This document shows positions 1-6,553 of a stretch of 13,645 nucleotides of DNA, one piece after another; position 1 is the stretch's first letter; every line of letters starts with the position of its first letter. The notes below the pieces were generated by a model, which saw only the letters and a list, made by a program, of their open reading frames with translations, was not told the origin of the DNA and did no database searches. Both the position numbers and the translations under genes were made by a program. Source of the DNA: JAHEEL01 sp963785245 (lineage in GTDB: Bacteria > Actinomycetota > Acidimicrobiia > Spongiisociales > UBA5794); NCBI GenBank assembly GCA_963785245.1, contig CAWAUO010000018.1, positions 1-13,645 of the forward strand. The letters run 5' to 3'.

Positions 1-252
1 GGCATCCGAAGTCCTCGCGCGAGGGGGGCATGTGGCGCTGGTGGCGACGCCCACACCACGATCCTGCAACGGATGTTCGGTCCGATACTACCCCTGATCG
101 TTGGAACGTTCCAACCGTTTGGCTCTGCCGCGATTCGGCAACCTGTCGGCGTGCTGGGCCGCGCCGATGGCCTCTGGGCGGCCAAGCCACCAGGGAGTCG
201 GCGGCGTACTGCTGGTGGCACCAGATGACCCCGCGAAAGGGGGCCCGACGCG
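1..252. other. Left edge, no confident gene
   Basis: No coding region is convincing here. The best candidate is the tail of a plus-strand gene entering from the left, open from base 2 to a TGA at 95-97 (31 codons). It contains VLARGGHVALVATP, loosely like the strand and turn 'vLxPGGhxal' of class I methyltransferases, but it is too short to assign. On the minus strand two frames have no stop, so a gene starting near base 31 (ATG, MPPSREDFGC) and leaving the window cannot be excluded, although it has no ribosome binding site. The part from 116 to 252 would be the leader of the lipoprotein gene. Confidence 0.3.
100..115. promoter_or_regulatory. 16-bp perfect palindrome, possible LacI-type operator
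   Basis: GTTGGAACGTTCCAAC is a perfect inverted repeat with a central CG and no spacer. Many LacI/GalR-family operators have this size, symmetry and CG centre. It follows a possible -10 (GATACT, 84-89) by 10 bp, so a bound protein would block transcription towards the lipoprotein gene at 253. It also lies just after a possible stop codon at 95-97, so a weak hairpin (6-bp stem, ACGT loop) is the alternative reading. No regulator gene is nearby. Confidence 0.45.
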
Positions 253-798
253 ATGCGTTTGGTGGGAATTCTGTGTGGCGCGTTGCTGCTCCTCGCCGCT
301 TGTGGTGGCGAGTCCGATCAGGACACGACGGTCGAAGTCGATGCCTCGGCGACGACGACAACTACGAGTCCGGCGGCGAGCGGCGAGGTAGTGCCCATGT
401 CGGCTGCGCCGTGCAGCCTGGTGACTGCCGACGAAGTGTCGGCGGCGACCGGGCTCACCGTTGTCGAGTCCGGAGAAGCGTCGCCGACATCGTGCGTCTA
501 CGAATTTGGTGACGAAGCCGGTGTCGCGGTCCTCGTGAACACCGACGACGCGGAAGGGGGGTTCCTTGCGCCGTCAAACGTGTTTGACAGCTACCTGGCA
601 TTGGTCGACGAGGGCGGTGCCGAGATGATCCCGGACGTTGGTGCGGCAGCGGTCTACGCCCAGGATCTGCGCGGGATGGCTGTCGATGCCGGAAGCGGCG
701 GGTTCATCGCCCTCGGCGTGAACGGTGGCTACGCGGAACCCGCCGAGCCGCGAGATGCACTCGTCGAGTTGGCAACGCTTGCCGTGAGTCGCCTTTAG
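253..798 (+). CDS. Secreted lipoprotein, DUF3558-like
   Basis: A 181-residue protein with a lipoprotein signal: a short positive start (MR), a hydrophobic stretch at 3-16 and lipobox LAAC with the lipidated Cys at 17. A Thr/Ser/Ala-rich linker (about 31-48) follows. The mature domain begins near residue 50 with a CSLVTADEVSAATG segment and a second Cys at 81 (SCVYEF). This pattern is typical of DUF3558-like actinobacterial surface lipoproteins, in which the two cysteines may form a disulfide. The function of the family is not known; the protein is expected on the outer face of the membrane. The ATG follows AAAGGGGG (236-243) by 9 nt. The gene stands alone and converges with the HAD gene. The lipoprotein call is firm; the family call is by pattern only. 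Confidence 0.8.
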   Translation: MRLVGILCGALLLLAACGGESDQDTTVEVDASATTTTTSPAASGEVVPMSAAPCSLVTADEVSAATGLTVVESGEASPTSCVYEFGDEAGVAVLVNTDDAEGGFLAPSNVFDSYLALVDEGGAEMIPDVGAAAVYAQDLRGMAVDAGSGGFIALGVNGGYAEPAEPRDALVELATLAVSRL

Positions 799-943
799 GC
801 ACTCGCTCTTGAACGGTGATATTGGCGGATATCGGTCCGTCGACGCAGCGGGTCGAGTGGTCCACCCGTGGCTTCGAGACCGGCGATCCGTCGCAGTGCG
901 ACACCTTCTCGTGAGCAGCCCAACGTCGGCGCAACGGCCCCCC

Positions 944-1594
944 TCAGCCCAGGACGATGCCGCTGATCTCGTCGGGCGTGTCGACCACGAAGTCGGTGCC
1001 TGCTCCGGCGAGTTCCTCCCGACTGCCGAAGCCCCACGTCACACCGATCGTCCGGGCACCGACGCTCCGGCCCGCTTCGATATCGTGATATCGATCGCCG
1101 ATCATGTAGACCGATGCGAAGTTCGAGACCACGCCGAGACGGTCGAGTGCTCGTGCAAGCGTCGCCGGCTTCGCCTCGGTCTCGCTGACGCCCGGACCTT
1201 CCATCACTTCCATCATCGACGAGAACCCGAGGGCGTCGAGGATCGGGATGGCGTACGCGGCCGGCTTCGACGTGACGACACCCAGCCGTGTGTGACCCTT
1301 GAGGTCGTCGAGGAGTCCCGGCACTCCCGGGTACGAGACGGCGAGATCGATCGACGTCGTGCGGTACCCCGACCGGTACGCGTCGAGCAGGCGGTCCGCT
1401 GTCGCCTCGTTGCCACCACGTTCCGCCACCAACGTGACGAACGTTGCTCGGAGCGGGGGACCGATGATGAAGCTGAGGTCCTCGACCGTCACCGGGGCAA
1501 GGTCCAGATCGTCGAGGGCGGCGTTCAGGGCAGTGAGGACCGGCTGGGTGGAGTCAACGAGGGTTCCGTCGAGATCGAAGAGGCAGATGGTCAT
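944..1594 (-). CDS. HAD-family phosphatase, phosphoglycolate phosphatase-like
   Basis: A 216-residue cytoplasmic haloacid dehalogenase-superfamily hydrolase. All four motifs are visible: motif I FDLDGTLVD with nucleophile Asp7 and acid/base Asp9; motif II VTSKP with Ser/Thr at 108-109; motif III Lys142 (EAKP); motif IV IGDRYHDIEAG with Asp167 and Asp171 for Mg2+. An alpha-helical cap lies between about residues 15 and 85, as in subfamily I enzymes of the Gph/PGP type. The substrate is probably a small phosphomonoester such as 2-phosphoglycolate, but related enzymes vary widely. The frame is open upstream; this ATG was chosen because the beta-strand with motif I begins immediately and because a -10 sits 8 nt before it. 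It is divergent from the aldo/keto reductase. Confidence 0.87.
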   Translation of the reverse strand: MTICLFDLDGTLVDSTQPVLTALNAALDDLDLAPVTVEDLSFIIGPPLRATFVTLVAERGGNEATADRLLDAYRSGYRTTSIDLAVSYPGVPGLLDDLKGHTRLGVVTSKPAAYAIPILDALGFSSMMEVMEGPGVSETEAKPATLARALDRLGVVSNFASVYMIGDRYHDIEAGRSVGARTIGVTWGFGSREELAGAGTDFVVDTPDEISGIVLG

Positions 1595-1602
1595 GGGCCG
1601 GC

Positions 1603-1608
1603 AGGCTA
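1603..1608 (-). promoter_or_regulatory. Putative -10 of the HAD gene, leaderless
   Basis: Read on the minus strand this is TAGCCT (TANNNT), 8 nt before the ATG at 1594. No Shine-Dalgarno is seen between them, so transcription would start at or very near the start codon. Confidence 0.5.
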
Positions 1609-1650
1609 GATGAGCGATGATTGCCGCGATTCGGGCGGGCCTGGCATCCG

Positions 1651-1656
1651 TAGGAT
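1651..1656 (+). promoter_or_regulatory. Putative -10 of the aldo/keto reductase gene, leaderless
   Basis: TAGGAT (TANNNT) ends 6 nt before the ATG at 1663, the spacing typical of leaderless actinobacterial mRNAs. There is no Shine-Dalgarno. No good -35 is seen at normal distance. Confidence 0.55.
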
Positions 1657-1662
1657 GGGCCA

Positions 1663-2631
1663 ATGCAGTATCGAACCCTTGGCGCCTCGGGCGTACGCGT
1701 GTCGGCAATCGGACTCGGGATGGCGGCGATCGGTCGACCGGGATACATCAACCTCGGCCACGGGGACGACCTCACCGGTAGTACGTCGCCGTCTGGACTC
1801 GAGGACCACGCGGGGACGGTCATGGACGCTGCGCTCGCCGCGGGCGTCACCTACTTCGACGCAGCCCGGTCCTATGGCAAGGCCGAGGAGTTCGTATCAC
1901 GCTGGCTCGATAGTCGCGGCGTCCAGCCGTCCGACGTTGTGGTCGGATCGAAGTGGGGATACGTCTACACCGCCGATTGGACGATCGATGCGGACGTCCA
2001 TGAGGTCAAGATCCACACGAGAGAGAACCTCGACCGACAGCACGTCGAGAGCATGGCGCTACTCGGCGGCTTCCTCCGCCTCTATCAGATCCATTCCGCC
2101 ACGCTCGACAGCGGTGTTCTGGACGATCCCGAGGTCGTGGAACGCCTGGCCGAGATTCGAGACGAGGGTTTGATCGTCGGGCTCTCCACGAGTGGGCCGG
2201 CGCAGGCCGACACGATCCGCCGGGCGCTCGACGTCGAAGTCGGAGGACGCCCCGTTTTCGGCGCGGTCCAGTCGACGTGGAACCTCCTCGAACCGTCCGC
2301 CGGACCGGCCCTCGGCGAGGCGGCCGACGCCGGTCTCGGTGTGATCATCAAAGAGGCGGTCGCCAACGGACGGCTGACGACGCGCAACGCGGACGTTGCC
2401 CAACGAGTCGCCGGGGTAGCAGGGGATTGGTCGCTCGATGCAATTGCCATTGCCGCGTGCCTGAACGAACGGTGGTCGAGCGTGGTTCTCAGCGGCGCTG
2501 CCACTGCCGAACAACTCGAGAGCAATGTGAGTGCCTTGACGGTTCCTGCCAGCATCCTTGACGCGATTCCGAGCCTCGCGGAAGACCCGAACGACTACTG
2601 GGGGACACGCAGCAGCCTCGCGTGGGGATGA
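1663..2631 (+). CDS. Aldo/keto reductase
   Basis: A 322-residue NAD(P)H-dependent oxidoreductase of the aldo/keto reductase superfamily, a cytoplasmic TIM barrel reducing an aldehyde or ketone to an alcohol. The catalytic tetrad is complete: Asp66 and Tyr71 (TYFDAARSYG), Lys97 (VGSKWGY) and His144 (YQIHSAT). The N-terminal RTLGASGVRVSAIGLG is the usual first strand of the family. The C-terminal cofactor part includes LSGAATAEQLESNVSAL, the usual site for the NADP phosphate-binding loop. The physiological substrate cannot be read from sequence; the closest type is the general, non-channel AKR group (YccK/YdbC/Tas-like). Its start is set by a leaderless-type -10. A weak inverted repeat, CCTCGG/CCGAGG at 2648-2670 followed by ATCGTTT, may end the transcript. 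Confidence 0.9.
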   Translation: MQYRTLGASGVRVSAIGLGMAAIGRPGYINLGHGDDLTGSTSPSGLEDHAGTVMDAALAAGVTYFDAARSYGKAEEFVSRWLDSRGVQPSDVVVGSKWGYVYTADWTIDADVHEVKIHTRENLDRQHVESMALLGGFLRLYQIHSATLDSGVLDDPEVVERLAEIRDEGLIVGLSTSGPAQADTIRRALDVEVGGRPVFGAVQSTWNLLEPSAGPALGEAADAGLGVIIKEAVANGRLTTRNADVAQRVAGVAGDWSLDAIAIAACLNERWSSVVLSGAATAEQLESNVSALTVPASILDAIPSLAEDPNDYWGTRSSLAWG

Positions 2632-2739
2632 TGGGTTCGCGTTGAGGCCTCGGATCGAAGCGCACCGAGGATCGTTTGGGGGCAACGGAATCGGGCACCG
2701 AGGCGACTGAGTCCGCTCGCGAATCGGCTGATTGGCTCC

Positions 2740-2783
2740 GTTCGCGGCGCTCCCTGCGAACAGCACTCCGAGCGGCGTAGAGT
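2740..2783 (+). promoter_or_regulatory. Putative pckA promoter with a dyad over the -35 region
   Basis: TAGAGT at 2778-2783 fits a TANNNT -10 and lies 44 nt before the GTG start. The inverted repeat GTTCGC (2740-2745) and GCGAAC (2756-2761), with a 10-nt spacer, covers where the -35 would be, so it may be an operator. The -10 is a motif match; the operator is inference. No regulator is encoded nearby. Confidence 0.4.
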
Positions 2784-2827
2784 TGAAATCGTTCAAAGCA
2801 CACGAACACCCGAGATAGGAGTCCAGT

Positions 2828-4405
2828 GTGGTAGATCTCTCAGCCGTCGGCCTGGCGAACGTCAGCAAGACGTATCACAACCTCTCGACGTCGGAACTCT
2901 ATGAAGAGTCCATCAAGAGGAACGAGGGCCACGTCGGTCACCTCGGACCACTCGTGGTTTCCACCGGCAAGTACACCGGACGGTCCGCCAACGACAAGTT
3001 CGTCGTTGAAGAGCCCTCGAGTCAGGACAACATCTGGTGGGGCAAGATCAACAAGCCCTTCAGCACCGAGAACTTCGAGAAGGTCCTCTACGGACTCCGG
3101 TCGTACCTCCAGAACAAGGAGGTCTTCGTCCAGGACTGCTACGCCGGAGCCGACCCGGACTACCGGATCAAGGTCCGCGTCATCACCGAACATGCGTGGC
3201 ACAGCCTTTTCGCTCGCACCATGTTCATCCGTGAGTTCGACCGTGAGGTCATTGAGAATTTCGAGCCGGACTGGACCGTCCTGCACTGCCCCGGCTTCGA
3301 AGCGGATCCCGAGCATGAGGGCACCCGCAGCGAGGCGTTCATTCTCCTGAACGTCGGTCGCAAGATGGTCGTCATCGGCGGCACGAGCTACGCCGGCGAG
3401 ATCAAGAAGTCGATCTTCACGGTCATGAACTATCTTCTGCCGTTGCAGGGCGTGCTGAGCCTCCACTCGTCGGCCAACGTCGGCCCTGATGGTGACTCCG
3501 CCGTGTTCTTCGGACTGTCGGGCACCGGCAAGACCACGCTTTCGACCGAGAAGGATCGCGCCATGATCGGCGACGATGAACTCGGCTGGAGCGACGCGGG
3601 CATCTTCAACTTCGAAGGTGGCTGCTACGCCAAGATGATCCGCCTGTCGGACGAGGCTGAACCGGAGATCTATCAGACCACGCGTCGCTTCGGCACGATC
3701 CTGGAGAACGTCACGATCGACCCGGGCACCCGCCGCCTCGACCTCGATGAGGCCGAGACCGAGAACACCCGAGGCGCCTACCCGATCACCCACCTCGACA
3801 ACATTGTCGACGGGAGCATGGCCGGCCACCCGAAAAACATCTTCATGCTGACGGCCGACGCCTTCGGCGTCCTGCCTCCCATCGTCAGACTCACCCCGGA
3901 GCAGGCGAAGTACCACTTCATCTCCGGCTACACGGCCAAGGTGGCGGGTACCGAGCGCGGGATCAAGGAGCCGGTGGCGACGTTCTCCGCGTGCTTCGGC
4001 GCACCGTTCATGCCGCTACATCCGGGTGTCTACGCCGAACTGCTCGGTGAGAAGATCGCCGAGCATGACGCGGCGGTGTGGCTCATCAACACCGGCTGGA
4101 CCGGCGGCCCCTACGGAGTCGGCGAGCGGTTCAAGATCGCGTACTCCCGTGCCGTGATCAAGGCCGCGATCGACGGCGACCTCGACAACGTCGAGTACCG
4201 CATCGATCCGAACTTCGGGTTCGCCGTGCCGACCGAGTGCTCCGGCGTCCCGACCGAGATCCTCGACCCACGCTCGACGTGGTCGGATCCCGAGGCCTAC
4301 GACGTCAAGGCGCAGGAACTCGCAGGGTTGTTCGTCGAGAACTTCGAAGAGTTCGCCTCAGACGTGACCGAGGAGATCGTGGCCGCAGGCCCGACCATCT
4401 CCTAG
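2828..4405 (+). CDS. pckA: Phosphoenolpyruvate carboxykinase (ATP)
   Basis: A 525-residue cytoplasmic enzyme converting oxaloacetate plus ATP to phosphoenolpyruvate, CO2 and ADP, the entry step of gluconeogenesis. The ATP-type signature is clear: P-loop GLSGTGKTTLS at 229-239, the metal-binding stretch MIGDDELGW with Asp249/Asp250, and substrate-site TGKYTGRS with Arg52. The length matches the family (about 520-540). Translation starts at GTG, with AGGAG (2817-2821) 6 nt upstream; the protein begins VDLSAVGLANV. Many actinobacteria instead use the unrelated GTP-type enzyme, so the ATP type is a mild lineage clue. The gene is monocistronic, with its own putative promoter and a strong terminator. 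The identification is very secure. Confidence 0.97.
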   Translation: MVDLSAVGLANVSKTYHNLSTSELYEESIKRNEGHVGHLGPLVVSTGKYTGRSANDKFVVEEPSSQDNIWWGKINKPFSTENFEKVLYGLRSYLQNKEVFVQDCYAGADPDYRIKVRVITEHAWHSLFARTMFIREFDREVIENFEPDWTVLHCPGFEADPEHEGTRSEAFILLNVGRKMVVIGGTSYAGEIKKSIFTVMNYLLPLQGVLSLHSSANVGPDGDSAVFFGLSGTGKTTLSTEKDRAMIGDDELGWSDAGIFNFEGGCYAKMIRLSDEAEPEIYQTTRRFGTILENVTIDPGTRRLDLDEAETENTRGAYPITHLDNIVDGSMAGHPKNIFMLTADAFGVLPPIVRLTPEQAKYHFISGYTAKVAGTERGIKEPVATFSACFGAPFMPLHPGVYAELLGEKIAEHDAAVWLINTGWTGGPYGVGERFKIAYSRAVIKAAIDGDLDNVEYRIDPNFGFAVPTECSGVPTEILDPRSTWSDPEAYDVKAQELAGLFVENFEEFASDVTEEIVAAGPTIS

Positions 4406-4430
4406 CAAGCCAAACAGAAGCAATTCGAAG

Positions 4431-4465
4431 AGCGGACGTCGGGGTCTCCCCGGCGTTCGCTTTGT
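4431..4465 (+). terminator. Intrinsic terminator of pckA
   Basis: A 14-pair stem (4431-4444 with 4448-4461, including two G-U pairs) has a 3-nt TCT loop and is followed by TTTGT. It lies 26 nt after the pckA stop and before the convergent gene. Confidence 0.85.
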
Positions 4466-4506
4466 CGTTGTGGGTCCCGACGCCTCTGCTCACCCTGGTG
4501 CTTGAG

Positions 4507-4998
4507 CTAGCGGGCCCCGGGAGCGTCGTACTCCGGATGCGATCCGATGAATCGCCGCAAGCCCCTGTCTGCTGTTGCTCTGACTTTGGCCTGGGTGAAT
4601 CCGGTCCAACCGGTCAGGATGCCGCTTGGGCCGAGCGCCATGCGTGTCCACCGCCACAGGTCGAAGGTGTCGGCATGGTGGACGATCAAGCCATCCTCGA
4701 ACTCGAACATCGCATCGACGCTGTTGTGTACCCTCCGGCCAGTCGGCGAGAACGTGTAGTCGGCGTCCCAGTGAGCGCTGCCACGGCTGTCCTCGGCAGT
4801 GACATCGGTGAGCGCGACCCGGAGGTCGGCGCCTTGCTCGCACAGCATGTGCCACATCGCCCGTACCTCGTCACCGCGCAGGTCGGGGAACACCGGGTCC
4901 GAGAAGCGGATTGACGGGTGGTAACCGGCGACCATCCGTTCATAGTCGCGGTCGGCGAATGCCCGGTAGAACGCTTCGATTGCTGCGGCGTCCGTCAT
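4507..4998 (-). CDS. SnoaL/NTF2-like domain protein
   Basis: A 163-residue protein with the NTF2-like cone fold pattern: an N-terminal helix (AIEAFYRAFADRDYERMVAGYHP) followed by FSDPVFPDL, a mid-protein strand with HWDADYTFSPTGRRVHNSV and a final FEFEDGLIVHHADTFDLWRW strand. These are typical of SnoaL-like polyketide-cyclase-type or ketosteroid-isomerase-like proteins, which bind small molecules in a pocket; some isomerise or hydrate, many have no known substrate. His107/His108 and Asp110 line up with the usual C-terminal strand. The C-terminal 40 residues (GWTGFTQAKVRATADRGLRRFIG) extend past the core. The frame is open upstream, but the domain begins at this ATG. The start overlaps the stop of a short leader ORF (ATGA), and there is only a weak GGA ahead of it. 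Confidence 0.75.
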   Translation of the reverse strand: MTDAAAIEAFYRAFADRDYERMVAGYHPSIRFSDPVFPDLRGDEVRAMWHMLCEQGADLRVALTDVTAEDSRGSAHWDADYTFSPTGRRVHNSVDAMFEFEDGLIVHHADTFDLWRWTRMALGPSGILTGWTGFTQAKVRATADRGLRRFIGSHPEYDAPGAR

Positions 4999-5024
4999 GG
5001 AGCAGGATCCATATCGATCGTCAT
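4995..5024 (-). CDS. Possible 9-residue leader peptide, overlapping the next start
   Basis: ATG at 5024 begins a tiny ORF encoding MTIDMDPAP, whose TGA overlaps the ATG of the SnoaL-like gene as ATGA (4998-4995). A TAGGAT -10 ends 6 nt before this ATG, the same arrangement as at the aldo/keto reductase start, so the mRNA is likely leaderless and begins at this ATG. Ribosomes ending here could restart on the real gene, which has no clear Shine-Dalgarno. The peptide shows no run of one amino acid, so attenuation by a charged tRNA is not suggested. Inference from spacing only. Confidence 0.4.
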   Translation of the reverse strand: MTIDMDPAP

Positions 5025-5030
5025 ACGACG

Positions 5031-5036
5031 ATCCTA
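5031..5036 (-). promoter_or_regulatory. Putative -10 for the leader ORF and SnoaL-like gene
   Basis: On the minus strand this is TAGGAT, 6 nt from the leader ATG and 32 nt from the main start. A TTGACG at 5062-5067 lies 25 nt further up, too far to be a normal -35. Confidence 0.45.
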
Positions 5037-5098
5037 GGGCGACCTCCGCTGAGCGACGGGGCGTCAACCACGTGCCGCGCCGTCGAGAGGCCCCCTCT

Positions 5099-5122
5099 GT
5101 GATCGAGCAGCCGCTCGATCGC
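5099..5122 (-). terminator. Hairpin after kynureninase
   Basis: A perfect 8-bp stem GATCGAGC/GCTCGATC (5101-5108 with 5113-5120) with an AGCC loop can be extended by two pairs. It lies about 40 nt after the kynureninase stop. There is no U-run on the minus strand, which is common for terminators in high-GC actinobacteria. Confidence 0.6.
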
Positions 5123-5163
5123 GTCTTCCCCACCTGGCGGCGGGGGAGACGAGACGTGGTGCG

Positions 5164-6453
5164 TCAGGTCACCGAGCTGCGAGTTCGGGGGTAGGTCTGG
5201 GGGAGACCGGCAGCCATCAGCTCCTTGATGCGGATGATGGCCGTGTGCAGTTCGGTGTGGCTCGTGGTGAGGGGGGTGAGGCCGAAACGGAGGTTGTCGG
5301 GTTCACGGAAGTCGGGGATGACGTCGCCGTGCTCGATCATGGCCCGCACGATGCGCCAGCCGTCTTCGTGGCGGAGCGATACATGCGACCCTCGCCTCAC
5401 CGGGTCGGCAGGAGATGCGAGGGTGAACCCGAGCGGCTCGAGATGCACTCGGCTCTGCTCGATGAGGAACTCGGAGAGGCCGATCGACTTCGCCCTCAGG
5501 TTGTCGATCCCTGCCTCGGTCGTGAGGGCGACCCCGGTCTCGATCGCCGAGAGCGAGAGGATCGGCATCGTGCCGGTCTGGAAGCGGCGGATCGACGATG
5601 CCGGGGTGTACTCGAGGTCGAACGCGAACGGCCGCTCGTGGCCCCACCACCCGGAGAGCGGGTTCTCAACCTCGGCATCGATACGGGAGTTCACATAGAG
5701 GAAGGCAGGTGACCCCGGCCCACCGTTCAGGTACTTGTAGGTGCAGCCGACGGCGAGGTCCGCTCCGGCACCGCCGAGATCAACGGGCACTGCACCGACC
5801 GAGTGGCTGAGGTCCCACAGCACGAGGGCCCCTACGTCGTGGGCGGCCCGTGTGAGCCGTTCCATGTCGTACCGGTAGCCGCTCTTGAACGCGACATGCG
5901 TCAGCGTGAGTAGCGTTGTGTCGTCGTCGAGGGCGGCGACGAGCGCATCCTCCGGCCCGTTGATTCCATCGGCCGACGGCACGACCACGATCTCGCGACC
6001 CCCCGCCAGATCGGCGGCGGCAATCGTGACGTAGGCGTCGGTCGGGAAGTTCATGTCATCCGTGACAATGCGTGATCGCCCCGGGCGAGCTTGCAGCGCT
6101 GCCAGGGTGAGCTTGAAGAGAACAACGGAGGTCGAGTCGGCAACGATCACCTCGCCCGGCTCTGCCCCGATCAGGGGAGCGATCTGGCTGCCGACCTCGT
6201 CGGCGAGGTCCCACCAGCGTTCGGGCCACGACCGGATCAGTTGGTCGCCCCATTCGTGGTCCACGACGTCGTGCACCCGGGCGACGCTCGCGACCGGGAG
6301 GCGCCCGAGCGAGTTGCCATCGAGGTAGATCACATCCGGTTCGGTCGGCACGAAGCGGTCGGCGAACGACCGCAATGCGTCGGCCTCGTCCAGCGCTGCT
6401 GCCTCTACGAAGCCGTCGACCGTGGGGAATGGACCGAGATCGATTGAACCCAC
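5164..6453 (-). CDS. kynU: Kynureninase
   Basis: A 429-residue PLP-dependent, fold-type I hydrolase that splits L-kynurenine into anthranilate and L-alanine (3-hydroxykynurenine gives 3-hydroxyanthranilate). Family marks: VIYLDGNSLGRLP near residue 41; NFPTDAYV at 135-142, contacting the cofactor ring; DLSHSVGAVPVDL with Asp214 for the pyridine nitrogen; GCTYKYLNGGPG with Lys240 as the Schiff-base lysine; and WWGHERPF after residue 268. Length is normal. The start is GTG, with GAGGAG (6461-6466) 7 nt upstream. Tryptophan dioxygenase, kynurenine formamidase and kynurenine monooxygenase genes are not adjacent, so it is a lone pathway gene here; its job (tryptophan breakdown or NAD synthesis) depends on genes elsewhere. 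Confidence 0.95.
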   Translation of the reverse strand: MGSIDLGPFPTVDGFVEAAALDEADALRSFADRFVPTEPDVIYLDGNSLGRLPVASVARVHDVVDHEWGDQLIRSWPERWWDLADEVGSQIAPLIGAEPGEVIVADSTSVVLFKLTLAALQARPGRSRIVTDDMNFPTDAYVTIAAADLAGGREIVVVPSADGINGPEDALVAALDDDTTLLTLTHVAFKSGYRYDMERLTRAAHDVGALVLWDLSHSVGAVPVDLGGAGADLAVGCTYKYLNGGPGSPAFLYVNSRIDAEVENPLSGWWGHERPFAFDLEYTPASSIRRFQTGTMPILSLSAIETGVALTTEAGIDNLRAKSIGLSEFLIEQSRVHLEPLGFTLASPADPVRRGSHVSLRHEDGWRIVRAMIEHGDVIPDFREPDNLRFGLTPLTTSHTELHTAIIRIKELMAAGLPQTYPRTRSSVT

Positions 6454-6484
6454 CGGTGCACTCCTCGATGTGGCCAGGGGAGAG

Positions 6485-6490
6485 AGCGTA
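6485..6490 (-). promoter_or_regulatory. Putative -10 of kynU
   Basis: On the minus strand this is TACGCT (TANNNT), 31 nt before the GTG start, leaving room for the Shine-Dalgarno. It abuts the foot of the hairpin that follows the CotH gene, so upstream termination and kynU initiation would be separate events. Confidence 0.4.
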
Positions 6491-6526
6491 CCGTCCGCCT
6501 CGCGCCCTCACGTGAGACGGACGGTA
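6489..6526 (-). terminator. Hairpin after the CotH-like gene
   Basis: TACCGTCCG (6489-6497) pairs with CGGACGGTA (6518-6526) over 9 bp, and the pairing continues inward past one mismatch (CTCGC with GTGAG, one wobble). It contains the 10-bp palindrome CTCACGTGAG (6507-6516). It lies 28 nt after the CotH stop and is followed by CGCTCTCT on the minus strand. A smaller hairpin (6533-6552) lies between. It probably ends the CotH transcript, though the CACGTG core could also be a protein site at the kynU promoter. Confidence 0.6.
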
Positions 6527-6553
6527 GTGCTGCCAGCGGATTCGTCTGCTGGG

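Noticed and set aside
849..868. CGGGT/ACCCG inverted repeat after the lipoprotein gene as a terminator
   Set aside because: Only 5 bp of stem with a 10-nt loop and no U-rich tail; too weak to call.
809..1609. Long plus-strand frame across the HAD phosphatase gene
   Set aside because: Its translation is Arg/Asp/His-rich without domain character, while the minus-strand frame carries all HAD motifs.
2840..3916. Long open frame antisense to pckA (358 codons)
   Set aside because: It is the mirror of a well-conserved enzyme gene in high-GC DNA, has no recognisable domain and no promoter or ribosome binding site; long antisense frames are expected here.
5062..5067. TTGACG as -35 for the SnoaL-like gene
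   Set aside because: The spacer to TAGGAT is 25 bp, far from the usual 16-19.
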